Shown here: positions 23,785 through 35,203 of the stretch, in pieces
How positions within the stretch are numbered: position 1 is the stretch's first letter
Layout of the letters: every line of letters begins with the position of its first letter
Source: Astragalus membranaceus
Lineage: Eukaryota > Streptophyta > Magnoliopsida > Fabales > Fabaceae
Reading direction: 5' to 3'
Assembly (NCBI GenBank): GCA_039519185.1
Contig: CM076848.1
Span: forward strand, 60,042,778-60,106,777
DNA: 64,000 bases
Translations under genes and position numbers: made by a program
Notes under the pieces: generated by a model
The model's database searches: none
The model's input: the letters and a program-made list of their open reading frames with translations, nothing else
What the model was told of the DNA's origin: nothing

Positions 23785-24640
23785 GATTAAACTAACCAAG
23801 GTTATGGATAATCACTGCTAAGTACTCTTGAAAATGAGAGTCACTACAACCAGTCAGACGAACAAAGGTTCTGATTGACTATTAGTAGCAACCCGTTTTT
23901 TATTTGCCTTTTTGAAAGTGGTTTTCGAAAGAGATTGATTGGCACGAATGATCAAACTAACAAAGGTTATGAGTGATCATCGCTTGTTGTTCTTTGGGGA
24001 AAAAGACATCGCCACCAATGGCTAGACGAACAAAGGTTCTGATTAACCACTAGCGACGATGGGTTGAAAATGATTTTAGAAAGGAAAAGGTTTTTGTTCT
24101 GAAAATGATCTTGGTTTGCGAAAGTGATTCTTTTTTGTTACGAAAATAACTCTTTTCTTTTCGTTATGCAAATGCTAAACTTTTTATGGTTGCGCTTGAC
24201 GAGAATGTGACTCGCTCCTACGTATCCCAAATGGGAATCAAAGCGGCGTAGTTCTGGCGAGCCTTAAAAGTGAAAGTCTTTTTGCTTTGGTTTTGAAAAG
24301 TAAAGGGCATTCGTAATGATCAAACTAACAAAAGTTATGGGTGATCACTACTAAAACCCACTTAAGTGCATGTAAAAATCTCTTTTGAAAGATGAAAGCT
24401 TTCATGATGACCAAACTAACAAAGGTTATGGGTGGTCAACACTAACACTTGCTATGACTTTTGATACTTAGGAAAATATCTTTTGAAATCGAAAGCGTTC
24501 ATGATAATCAAACTAACAACGGTTATGGGTGATTATCACTAGTAGCTTATGCATATGAAAACATCTTTTTTTTGTAAATTTAGGCTCTTAGGACAACCAA
24601 ACTAACAAAGGATGTGGGTAGTTGTCACTAGTCACCATTT
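23785..24640 (+). repeat. Degenerate repeat family inside the solo LTR
   Basis: Roughly seven spaced copies of AAACTAACAAAGGTTATGGG, each followed by a GATCAC/GGTCAAC-like word, alternating with longer spacers. Their regular spacing suggests old internal duplication of an LTR regulatory module. Confidence 0.7.
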
Positions 24641-25517
24641 TCATGCTAAGCTATTTAGAAAAGAAAACAATGAATCCGAGAAGATTTGGAGATTCAAGCA
24701 TGGCACAATCATTGAAATCGAATCCTTAGGCAAACAACAACATGGACATAACTTTACAACTAATCTCATTTGAATCCTTGAGCGAATATTAGCCTAGACT
24801 ACGCATATTAGACCACAACACATAGATAGGCAAAAAAGAACTTGAATTGGGCATTAAGCAAAAATGCAAGAGTAGGCAAGATTGAACCTAAATGCACATC
24901 TAATGGAAGATGCTAGGCGAGGACCATACTCAAATATTTCTACAAAACGCAAGGGAATCTAAATGCACATCTAGTGGAAGATGTAATGTATGTAATGGAC
25001 CTATCTAAGTATTGATGATACAATATGTGAGTAAACAAAGAGATTACAAAGCACAAGCGAATTCAAAAGAGTAGCCTCAAGCATGATCATTGGCATAGAA
25101 TGATCTAGGTTAGATGGATGAACATGCAAGCAATGATGTGCATGATTAGGCAAATATGAAAATGCGTGAGCATACAAGACTATGCATGAATGAATAAGCA
25201 TATAAGACTATGCATGAATGAAAGATTGAGCATACAAGACTATGAATGCATGAGCATAATCATTGTGTAAGGTATGAACATCTGAGTATGCATGGACTTG
25301 TGAATATGTAAGTTAGAAATGAATATGGAAGAATAAGTAAGAGGATGCATGAAGTATGCGAAGTGTCTTTGGGTTTTTAGGTAAATGATTCATGGTTCAA
25401 AGTGGTAAAAGGTTAGATGAGTTATGGTAAGAAGTTTTGATGCAATGTAGTAAAAGAAAAGAATGCAAAGTGGTAAAAAGTTTAATGAAATAAGTGATAA
25501 AAAGTGAATGATGCGAA

Positions 25518-25700
25518 GTGGTAAAATGCTTTAATGAAATGTGGTAAAAAGTTTTGATGCAAAGTGGTAAAATGCTTTAATGAAATGTGGTAAAAAGTTT
25601 TGATGCAAAGTGGTAAAATGCTTTAATGAAATGTGGTAAAAAGTTTTGATGCAAAGTGGTAAAATGCTTTAATGAAATGAGGTAAAAATGTTTGATGAAA
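25518..25700 (+). repeat. 46-bp tandem repeat, about four copies
   Basis: Units start at 25518, 25564, 25610 and 25656 and contain GTGGTAAAATGCTTTAATG plus AAAAAGTTTTGATGCAAA. It lies inside the solo LTR and degenerates on both sides. Confidence 0.93.
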
Positions 25701-28700
25701 TGCTTTGGTAAAAAGTTAATGAAGTGGTAAAAGTAAAGTGGTAAAAAGTGGACAAACACAATGACACAACTCACATTTACACAAACACAATCAAATGACA
25801 ACTTTCAAGCAAACAAGAGGGCAAAAATATGGGCTCATGGCCGAATGCTATGCGAGCCATCATCATCATCATTTTATTTCATGCAAATCTTGACAACAAC
25901 ACATAGAACAACACAAGATAAAAAGACCTAATCTATCATGCATGTTCCTAAGGTAAAACATCAACTAAATCATGCTTTTATTCACACAAAATCAAAGATT
26001 GCAAGAGAGGAGTATAAACCCTAATTTTTGATGTTAAAACCTAGAAACATACATACCTTAAATCAACCGTTATTCATCCCCAAATCATGAAATAAACAAG
26101 AGCACACAAGAACCCTAAAAATAGGCTCATGGCCGAATACTAACAAGCATGAAACGGGTCTCTTACTTGGTGAAAACTATGCAAACAAGAGTGAATATGC
26201 AAGGAAATATGAGAAAACACAAGAAGATCTTCTTCAAAGCCGATGAGCCATCTCAAACACCCAAGCCTCCCTAAGTGCTTGTCAATAATGTTTGAGATGG
26301 CTCCTCAAAGCAACAACAACAAGATATGAAGGAGTTGAGGTGAGGAGAAGAGAGTTTATGCAAGAAATTTAAAGATGATGCAAAGTTTTAGGGTTTTTAC
26401 CTCCAATCCAAGCTAGGAAATGCAATGAGATGAAGAAAATAGAACACAAATCAACAAAAACCTCCAAGGAACTTCAACTCCAACCCACGAAGACTTGATG
26501 AAAACCTTCCTTGATGATGATGTTTGAACTTGAACGGAAAATGGAGAAGATATGTGAAAGAGGGATGAGAGTGAGGTGAGATGGTGGTGTTTGGGTGAAG
26601 AGAAAATCAAAAATGGATGAAGGAGGAGGGTGGTAGTGGCTTCGACCTTGAGAGGAAAAGGGAGAGGTTTTTGGTGTGCTAGGGTGAAATGAGGCCTCCC
26701 CTTTGTTATTTTGGAGTGTAGGCTTATATATGGGTCTAGGTGAAAATAGGGTTAAGGGTAGAATGGGGATGGAATGTTCTATTTCAAGTAAGTTTGCATT
26801 TTCTAATGAAGAGGTGAGTGTGAGAGTGTGGGGTTATTTACAAAAAAGGGCATGAATCCATGTGGGAGTGAGTGATGGTCACCAAAAGTTAAGGATAGTA
26901 CAAAGCATATTCTTAAAGAATAAGGAATAGAAGAGTGTGGAAGAAATTGTGGAGAGAGAGAGAGAGAGAGAATTTCGAAATTGTGGGGGGAGAGAGAGAG
27001 AGAGAGAGAGAAAAAAAAACTTGTTTTTGGTCTTTTGTCTTATTGAGGACACTTCCTTCTTTTGAATTTTGAATTTTTGGGCATGGAAGTGAAAGTGCAC
27101 CTATTAAAAATGTGTCATATATACTTGAGCACCATAAAATATTCCCTTTAATTAATCTAGACAATAAAAATTGTCATTTAATAATTGGGGAATATTTAAT
27201 GGTCTTTTTGGGTTTTTCATGCACTAAAAATGGGGAAAATGCATTTTTAATTATTTTAGACTAGGATTTTCTTTCCAAAAATTATACAAAAATTACCCTT
27301 AGTAGAGTAACATGTATGCCACGTCCTTGACCTGGTCTTGGTCCAAAAATAATTAATTTGATTTTATTTAAATGCCAAAAAATGCAAAAATATGCACTAT
27401 TTTATTTTCTAAAATTCCTGAAAATTAAGAAAAATGTTTTTGGGTGCCAAAAATTAATAATGGCCTTTTTGAAAATAAAAACACGTGCCAAATGACAAGG
27501 GCACAGGGCAGCTCACGCAGTTACGACTGACGTGCGCGCATAATTCAAATAAAAAAATGTGAAATAGGGGATGAATACACATAAATGCACAAATCCACTG
27601 TTTTCCACATATTATGAATTACCTTATTGTTCTATTTTTCCTAAAAAAATGTTTTTGACTTGGGCGGACAAAATTGGGGTATGACAACGAGGAGATGAGC
27701 AGAGTCCTTCTAGCAGTAGGAGCAGGTTCAGATTGAGGACTAGAGAGGCCGGACACGCGTCTGAGCGTCAGAGGCGTGTCCGAGAGCGAGAGCAGCAGGA
27801 GCCTGCTGAGCCTGATGCCATGCATATAGATGACCAGGCTGAGGCTGAGGTTGCTCAGCATGATGATGAGGCTGCTGCTGAGCAGGTTTTATTACACCGG
27901 TTGTATGTCCACTGCGTCCACAGACTACTACAGATGGGCGAGGTAATACTTTTAATAATTTGTTTATTTTTTTAACAATTAATTACTTTTAGTAATTTAT
28001 TAATTACTTTTATTTTTTCACAGGACCGGGGTAAGATTATAGTTGCTTCTCATGGGGGAAGATACTGAAGATGAGACCTCAGCAGCACCACCCACATATA
28101 GCAGGATGGTTGCAGCAGGTGCATCTTTTTGAGCTGAACATCACACCTCTCTGCAACATCAACCACGAGCTCATATCAGCTTTTGTGGATAGGTGGCATT
28201 CTGAGACCAGCTCATTCCACATGCCGTGGGGGGAGATGACTGTGACGCTGGACGACGTGTCCGCGTTGCTCCACTTGCCACTCACCGACACACCGTTGGC
28301 GCATCGGCCACATTTTGACACTGCCGATGCTATTCAGGCTGGAGTTGGCCTGCTGGGCATAGACCACACAGCCTGCTGGGCAGAGTGTCAGTTCAACAGG
28401 GGACCGGCATTCGGATTTTCTTTCTTGACGGCCGCATACACACAGAACATGCAGCGTGACCATCTTGATCAGGCGGCACGGTGTTATCTGCTACACTTGT
28501 TGGGCAGCACCATTTTTGCCGACAAGAGTCACACATCTGTCCCTGTCAAGTGGGTGACTCTTATTTCTGACTTTGACCTGTGTGGCCAGTGGGCTTAGGG
28601 TCCAGCTGCTCTAGCTATTCTCTACGAGCAGCTGAATGATGCTTGTTACTTGGAGACGTCGCAGATTGGCGGATACGCTTCTTTGCTGCAGGTAATTAAT

Positions 28701-29746
28701 TAATTTTATTTCTTTTTAATTACTTTTATTCATATAATTACTTATTTATTTTTTTAATTATTTTTTTTAGTGCTGGATATATGAGTATTTCCCACCATTG
28801 TGGTGCGGAAAGACTTTGGTGCCAGTACACTTCCACGCTGCAGCAGGTGGGCGAACAAGAAGTGCGATAGTATCAAGCTTCTGGAGTTTCGGCAACGGGT
28901 GGATGACTTGCAGAGGGAGCAGGTCAAATGGAGCCATTGGGACGACCACAGACAGCACATCCGGTTTCACAACATTTCTTTATTCAGATGTTGGCTGCTG
29001 TGGGGGGAGGTGGTTGTGCCTTATATGCCAGACAGGGTCCGTTGGCAGTTTGGATATGTTCAGCAGATTCCTAGTACACCTATTTCGGGCCCACGTCCAT
29101 CTACGGAGGCCATAGTGCAGCAGTTGATGTTCTATCAGTCCCCAGCGCGGACTTTCAGGGACACCGGTCGTCGGACAGTCATCCAGGGTGCTTGTGATGA
29201 CGAGTACCTACCATGGTACTTGCAGGTGTCCATTCCCCGCCTGACTCCGGCTCCGCCTTCACCTCCAGAGGATGCACCTGCAGTTGCTGAGGATGTTGGT
29301 CCACTTCCCTTAGAGTCCAGGATGAGAGTAGCTAGGCATGTCCAGGATGCCTATGATAGTCTTTTGTCAGCCGACGACATTCCTAGGGATGTCTGTGATA
29401 GTCTGTTGGCTGCTTTACAGATTTTGAACATTTAGTTGTATTATTTTTTGTATTTTTACTGTATTGATATTGTATTACTTTGCGTAATTTTTTTCGCGTT
29501 TCGTTACAGTTATTTTGTGTAATTTTTCTTAATTTAAAAAAAAAATTACAAGTTTCCGAAAATACACATATTTCCGAAAGGCATGAATATGAGTTTTCCG
29601 AAAATACCTCAGAAAAAGGTATTTCCGGAAGCCAAAACCGGAAATTTGTAAAAAAAAAAAAATTTAAGAAAATTTAGGGGTATTTTAGGGATTTAGCGTA
29701 AAAGGGGTATATTATATAAGGGTTACAAAAAAAACACCCTAAAGGG

Positions 29747-30409
29747 TAGGGGTGTTCGCGGTTTGGTTCGGTTTTGAGATAAAAAGTGAACCGAACCGCA
29801 AGGTAAAACTACATGCGGTTTGGTTTGGTTCGGTTGGCTTCCTAAAATAAAACCAAACCAAACTAAAGCGGTTTGGATTGGTTCGGTTGGTTTGGTTTTT
29901 TCCAAGACAAAACATAATTTAAAACGAAGTTAAAATTAACTAATATAAAAAATGGCTAACATAAATCTTTAAGAAAAAATCTACTCAAATATATGTAATA
30001 TATAAATTACGCTCTTTTAATTCTTTTAAGATAGTTAAGACAATGTTTAAAAGAGTTTGAATTAAATATTTTATTGTAATTTTTAAATATAGCATAACAA
30101 TATAGATTGTTTGTAAGTGAGTCAAAGAATTAATTGTATCTGGGCTAGTAAGTGAGTGAGAGTTGGGTTTTAGTTGCATTTGGGCTAGTAAGTTAGTAAG
30201 GAAGGTTGTAAGTCAATAAGTCTTAGTGTTACTTGCGGTTTGGTTTGGTTTGGTTTCTATAATCAAAACCGCAAACCGAACCAAACCGCGTGGTGCAATG
30301 AAAAAAAGAACCGAACTAAACCAATAAGAAGCGGTTTTTTACGGTTTTCGGTTTGGTTTGGTTCGGTTTGCGGTTTTCTATTGGTTTGGTTCGGTTTTGA
30401 ACACCCCTA
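29747..30409. mobile_element. hAT-type MITE
   Basis: A 663-bp element with inverted termini TAGGGGTGTTC and 8-bp TSD CTAAAGGG (29739-29746 and 30410-30417), the size expected for hAT. Subterminal arrays of CGGTTTGGTTCGG and its complement are dense at both ends. There is no coding capacity. It landed in the right-hand TSD of the PMD-carrying MULE. Confidence 0.88.
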
Positions 30410-30419
30410 CTAAAGGGTG

Positions 30420-31233
30420 CCGCCACGAATTCGCGAATTGGTTATTAAACTTTGTTTTTTTTCTCACAAACGGAACTTTGTTTAAAAAGTGTAAATGTAT
30501 ATTAATATTAATATTAAATATCGAACTCATCGTTAAAACTCCTCACATCCGAAGCCAAGTCTACGGACAATAATAAACAGACAAGGAAAAGGATAAAATC
30601 TTGTTCCAAGCACACAACATTCAATATTTGCTCCAAGCACACAACATAATCCTCTTGTTCTGTTTACTTCCAACTCAGTTTGCTCCAACTGAAACCTCCT
30701 TAGACCACTTTTTTCTTTGACCCATTTACCTCCCTTTGTAACCCTGTTTTTCTTTCCCCACACACCGGACCGTATGCTTTCTTCTTGCAAATTAAATATA
30801 AATAAATACATACTATGAACATATAAACTCCTTCAAATTTAAAAAGAGTTTAGAAAATATCAGCTGCTGATTTGAGATTCAGTCCCCCTCTATACTATTT
30901 CAGTTTTCAAATTTGAGTTTCATGTATCTTTAATAATCATGAAGAAAAAGAAACTTTATGATAAATAAGAAAGAGAAGAGCGACGTCATACTTGACCCAC
31001 TTTATATCCACATCCACATCAGTCGTGGCCGAATGCAGAATGTCGCTACATTAAGCATTTCTCTTAAAATAATTAAGTAGCTCTAATACTCCCCCTCAAA
31101 TTAGGGGCATAAATGTTCAATGATCTTAACTTGGACAAGAAAGTAGAAAATGTACAATGGGGAAGGGGCTTTGTGAATATATCAGTGAGTTGTTGATGGC
31201 TTGGAAGATGAACCAGCTTTAGTAAACCAGAGT
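30420..31233. other. Gene-free stretch before the copia fragment
   Basis: No supported gene. About 31080-31233 (CTCCCCCTCAAATTA onwards) may belong to the same copia-type remnant as the RNase H fragment that follows. Confidence 0.4.
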
Positions 31234-31545
31234 TCACATGCTGCCTGATGAAGTGATGGTCAAGAATTCAAGATCTATATGTTTGGACCTTTCATTTGAT
31301 GTGGGATTTTCAGCAAGTTGAATGGCAGACTTATTGTCACACATGATAAGAATGGAAGGTATAGAGATCTGAAAATGTTGAAGAAGTTGTTTGAGCCATA
31401 GCAATTCACTAGTCAGAGAAGCTAGGGCCCTGTATTCTGCCTCTGCTGAAGATCTAGCTACAGTTGGCTCTTTCTTAGACTTCCAACTAACCAATAAAGA
31501 TCCCAAATAGATAAAAAAAATAGTATGTTTTGTCCGACTAACCAA
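31234..31545 (-). pseudogene. Ty1/copia RNase H fragment
   Basis: An open minus-strand frame of 103 codons reading VSWKSKKEPTVARSSAEAEY, then LLWLKQLL, then CDNKSAIQLAENP and ERSKHIDLE. This is the conserved C-terminal RNase H block of plant Ty1/copia polyproteins, including the Glu of AEAEY and the Asp of CDN. Reverse transcriptase, integrase and gag are absent, so it is a remnant. The first residues are not copia-like and the start is arbitrary. Confidence 0.9.
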
Positions 31546-31574
31546 TGAAGATCTGGCTACAGTTGGCTGCTTTT

Positions 31575-33112
31575 TGATTCCTAGTTGTCGTTATCAAAAA
31601 AGGTATGTTTTATCAAACCCAAAAAAAAATTAAAAGCACAGTAGTTTGAATAAAGAACAGTGCTGAATAATTAAACGAACAATCATAAGTTGACAATGAG
31701 CCATCTACTATCTATCTATACAATTTACCCACTACCAAAATACCAATCTTATCTTTTTCCTAACTAAATAATTGGAGGACATTTAGGTAATTTCACTTTT
31801 TCACATTTTCCAACTTTTTCATTCTCTCACACACTTTTTCACTCTCTCTCACACTTTTTACTCTCTTCTTCTCTTTCTTCTTCCAAATCTCTCATTTCTC
31901 TATTTTTCATACTTTTTTCACTCTCTCACACACACTTTCTCACTCTCTCTCACACATTTTTTCAAACTTACCATTTACCTACTACCAAAATATCAATTTT
32001 ATGCTTTTCCCAACTAAATAATTGGAGCATATTTAGGTATTTTCATTTTTCACATTTCTTCACTTTTTCACTCTCTCTCACATTTTTTCACCATCTTCTT
32101 CTCTTTGTTCCTCTAATTCTCCCATTTCTCTATTTTCACAATATACCTACTTTAATTTCATCTATATGTCATATTCATTTTTGCTCTTTACTATTTTAAA
32201 AAAAAATTCAAATTTTGACAAAATTTTAATATCTGTTTATTTACACGGGGTGATATTTAGGCTAATTAAATCTGTCAACTTTAAAATTGTCTTGATTTTC
32301 AAAGGATAATATTCTCACTAATTAAATTTTTCTGAGTTCATACATTACCCACTACCAAAGTACCAATCTTATCATTTTCCCAACTTAGCAATTGAAGTTT
32401 ATTTAGGTAATTTCATTTTTTCACTTTTTTAAAACTTTTTCATCTCACACACTTTTTCAAACTTTTTTACTATCTTCTCCTCTATCTTCGGCTAACTCTT
32501 TCACTTCTCTATTTTTCACGATATATCTACTTTAATTTCATCTACATGCCTCCTTCTTTTTTCCTTTTTACTATTTTAAAAATTGTCAAATTTTGATAAA
32601 ATTTTAATATTCTGTTTTTTTACACGGGGTAATGTTCGGACTAATTAAGTTGTTTATTTTAAATTTGTCAAAATTTTCACGTGGTAATGTTCGGGCTGAT
32701 TAAATTTTGACTGAGTTCATACATAAAAATAAAACGAAAACATCCGTGCGTAGGCACAGGTATACTGCTAGTTTCTTTTTATAACAACAGTAGTACCAAT
32801 TTTTGATTCATAAATAAGTTGATAGATCCATTTTTTTAACCATGAAAAAGCATGCTGAGCTTTATGCACAATCAAAACCCATTTTTTATATAAAAAAAAG
32901 ATCGAAACTTTTCATTGAAGATTGAAGAATGATATAAACCAAAAAGTTACAAATAAGAAAAGTACCTTTACAACGAGGGACGTTTTTCTTCATAAATGAG
33001 ACTAATGCCATTGAATCCCTGCCTGCCGATTACAACGAAGAAGACTAGCTTGGTACTCAAGAACGAACGACGGCCAATTTCTATTTGTGTTTTTGTTGTA
33101 CGTGAGTGTGAG
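31575..33112. repeat. Diverged segmental repeat, copy 2 (split by Helitron)
   Basis: Counterpart of 19690-20010. The match is present at 31575-31670 and again at 32860-33112, separated mainly by the Helitron at 31715-32771. The Helitron-free copy therefore shows the state before insertion. Confidence 0.75.
31715..32771 (+). mobile_element. Non-autonomous Helitron, second family member
   Basis: 5' end TCTATACAATTTACCC after host A; 3' end with an imperfect CCGTGC...GCACAGG hairpin (32744-32760) followed by TATACTGCTAG and host T. The interior has three diverged subrepeats starting ACTACCAAA (about 31730, 31980 and 32348). Its 3' half shares ACGGGGTAATGTTCGGACT-like sequence with the Helitron at 20132-21920 (there ATGGGGTAATGTTCAGACT), so both belong to one group. 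No Rep/helicase is encoded. Confidence 0.82.
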
Positions 33113-33172
33113 TGTGACTTTTTTATTTATTTTATTTTATAAATATAATTAAGGCTTAAATATATGTAAATA
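33051..33172 (+). repeat. Tandem-duplicated flank, copy 1
   Basis: Starts TGGTACTCAAGAACGAACG and recurs at 35082-35203. The foldback MULE is inserted at the right edge of this copy. It includes a copy of the left terminus of the MULE at 35184. Confidence 0.85.
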
Positions 33173-33461
33173 GAGTCTGACTTATGCTACTAAGCTAGTA
33201 GCTTAGTAATAGTTACTAAAGAGTTATAGTAGTAATTTACTAAATTAAATAAATTAATAAATGTTCCTTTTTTTAGGGATTATTAAAACAAAAACATTTA
33301 TTTACTCCTTGATTTTCTCTTCCACTATCTTCTCTCTCACAATTCCACTATCTTCTCTCTCACACAATTTTATCTGTCACGTTATTTTCATCTGTTTTTC
33401 TTCTTCTTCTTCTTCTTCTTCTTCTTCTTCTTCTTCTTCTTCTTCTTCTTCTTCTTCTTCT

Positions 33462-33526
<65 letters not shown>

Positions 33527-35063
33527 TTCTTCTTCTTCTTCTTCTTCTTCTTCTTCTTCTTCTTCTTCTTCTTCTTTTTCTTCATGTTACATATATCTTT
33601 CTTTATTTTTCACGCAAAAGAAGCTTAAAAAATGCACTCACGCCAAAAAATAAGACCCCCACGGGTGTTTAAAAAAAGGACTCTGTTGATCCACGCCATT
33701 GAAGCACGCCATTGATCATGTCTCGTTATGATGTTGATGAACATGGGACTAAAATCAGTTTTTCATCGTTATGATGTTGATTAACGGACTAACCGAAGTT
33801 ATGTTATATCCTGGCTAGAAACCCACTAACCAAAGTTATGTTATTCCCTGGCTAGAATTGGACTAACCAAATATATGTTATTCCCTGTCTAGAATTGCTC
33901 TAACCGAAGTTATGTTATCTTTTGGTTAGAATTGTACTAACCGAAGTTATGTTATTTCCTGGCTAGAATCCCACTAACCGAAGTTATGTTATTCACTGGT
34001 TAATGTCTATTAACAAATGTTCCGTACTTATGTGGTCTTTTTTTGTTTTTGTTGTTGCAGTACAGGGTTGTCAGCATCAGCATGAAAATCAAACCGACAT
34101 GATTGTTTTAGATGCACAAAGTATTATTGCTTTTTATTTTATTTGAAGAATTTATTTGCATTGTGAGATGTACATGGTTTTGTGAGAGATACTCATATGT
34201 AAGATGGCTATATTTTTTGGTTAGTACAATTCTAACCAAAGGATAACATAACTTCGGTTAGAGGAATTCTAGACAGGGAATAACATATCTTTGGTTAGTC
34301 CAATTCTAGCCAGGGAATAACATAACTTTGGTTAGTGGGTTTCTAGCCAGGATATAACATAACTTCGGTTAGTCCAATTCTAGCCATGAAATAGCATAAC
34401 TTCGGTTACTATAGTTCTAGCCAGGGAAAAACATAACTTCGGTTAGTCCTATTGTAGCTAAGGAATAAGATAACTTCGGTTAGTACGATCTAACCAAATA
34501 AAAATATGACTTACGCACAAGTAACGATGAAAAACTGATTTTAGTCCCATATTGTTCATCAACATCATAACGAGACATGATCAATGGCGTGCTTCAATGG
34601 CGTGGATCAACGGAGTCCGTTTTTTAAACACCCGTGGGCGTCTTATTTTTTGGCGTGAGTGCGTATTTTAGGCTTCTTTTGCGTGAAAAAATAAAGAAAG
34701 ATATATGTAACATGAAGAAAAAGAAAAAGAAGAATAAGAAGAAGAAGAAGAAGAAAAAGAAGAAGAAGAAAAATAACAGATGAAAATAACGTGACAAATA
34801 AAATTGTGAGAGTGTGAGAGAGAAGATAGTGGAAGAGAAAATCAAGGAGTAAATAAATGCTTTTGTTTTAATAATCCCTAAAAAAAGGAACATTTATTAA
34901 TTTATTTAATTTAATTAAAACCACAAAAAATGGATGTGACACAATTACCCCTATTAAAAACTAGCCATTAGATTGAATTTCATTGAAATTTTGTCAATCC
35001 AATGGCGAATAACGATTTAGTAACTATTACTAAGCAAATGACTTAGTTTCATAAGCCATAGCC
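33173..35063. mobile_element. Foldback-like MULE with very long inverted repeats
   Basis: The 9-bp TSD ATGTAAATA (33164-33172, 35064-35072) flanks an 1891-bp element whose two arms are inverted copies for most of its length (about 33230-34010 against 34230-34910). Termini GAGTCTGACTTATG and, inverted, GGCTATGGCTTATG are diverged. Each arm contains about six 35-bp units of the type CTAACCGAAGTTATGTTATT. The unpaired centre is about 34020-34200. Transcripts could fold into a near-complete hairpin. No transposase is present. Confidence 0.85.
33397..33584. repeat. (CTT)n microsatellite, about 188 bp
   Basis: Near-perfect CTT run with a few CCT units in the left arm of the foldback MULE. The matching position in the right arm (about 34715-34772) has only a short, impure GAA run, so the tract expanded after the arms were formed. 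Long open frames across it are artefacts of the repeat. Confidence 0.97.
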
Positions 35064-35081
35064 ATGTAAATATGGTCATAA

Positions 35082-35203
35082 TGGTACTCAAGAACGAACG
35101 ACGGCCAATTTCTATTTGTGTTTTTGTTGTACGTGAGCGTGAGTGCGACTTTTTTATTTATTTTATTTTATAAATATAACTAAGGCTTAAATATGTGTAA
35201 ATA
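35082..35203 (+). repeat. Tandem-duplicated flank, copy 2
   Basis: Partner of 33051-33172, offset 2031. Here the sequence continues into the complete MULE at 35184, so this is the original context. Confidence 0.85.

Larger units (their letters stand above)
23281..27686. mobile_element. 4.4-kb solo LTR (Ty3/gypsy-like, possibly Ogre/Tat)
   Basis: Begins TGTTGCGCCCGAAAAAG, ends GGACAAAATTGGGGTATGACA and is flanked by the 5-bp TSD ACGAG (23276-23280, 27687-27691). It has no internal coding region, primer-binding site or polypurine tract, so it is a solo LTR left by recombination. The 4406-bp length is exceptional and recalls legume Ogre elements; the lineage call is inference. Contents: repeated CAAACTAACAAAGGTTATG motifs (23780-24640), a 46-bp tandem repeat (25518-25700), a TATA-like CTTATATATGG near 26730 and a (GA)n block near 26952-27011. 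Confidence 0.85.
23233..29435 (+). pseudogene. Plant mobile domain (PMD, MAIL-type) gene, interrupted
   Basis: Exon pieces: 23233-23280 continued at 27692-27942 (split by the solo LTR; basic, glutamate/arginine-rich N-terminus), 28024-28691 and 28771-29435, with GT/AG borders. The PMD is recognised by ASHGG, ETSSFHMPWGEMTVTLDDV, LLHLPLTDTP, RCYLLHLLGSTIFADKS, GGYASLLQ-CWIYEYFP, FGYVQQIP and a C-terminal helical tail. PMD proteins (MAIN/MAIL family, PF10536 type) occur as host silencing/meristem factors and inside transposons; here the MULE setting supports the transposon type. Damage: the 4.4-kb LTR in the first coding exon, a frame change near 28060, an in-frame TAG at 28596 where the family has Trp, and a frame change near 28790. 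Not functional as read. Confidence 0.8.
22962..29739 (+). mobile_element. MULE carrying a plant mobile domain gene
   Basis: Terminal inverted repeats GGGTGTTTTTTTT...GTNACCC face each other at 22962 and 29739. The 9-bp TSD is TAAAGGGTG: left copy 22953-22961, right copy 30411-30419, now separated from the element by a later hAT MITE. Without the nested solo LTR the element is about 2.4 kb. Subterminal regions at both ends contain GGAAATACCTC/GAGGTATTTC blocks. The only coding content is the PMD gene; I see no MURA transposase motif. The left end also exists as a partial duplicate at 22158-22494. Confidence 0.85.

Noticed and set aside
25518..25700. CRISPR-like array
   Set aside because: The 46-bp units are contiguous without unique spacers and lie in a plant LTR; an ordinary tandem repeat.
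26952..27011. Possible GAGA-type regulatory element
   Set aside because: Simple (GA)n microsatellite within a solo LTR; no further evidence for a regulatory role.
33261..33653. Serine-rich open frame of 130 codons over the (CTT)n tract
   Set aside because: It is the translation of a trinucleotide microsatellite in a transposon arm; no start context or conserved flank supports a protein.
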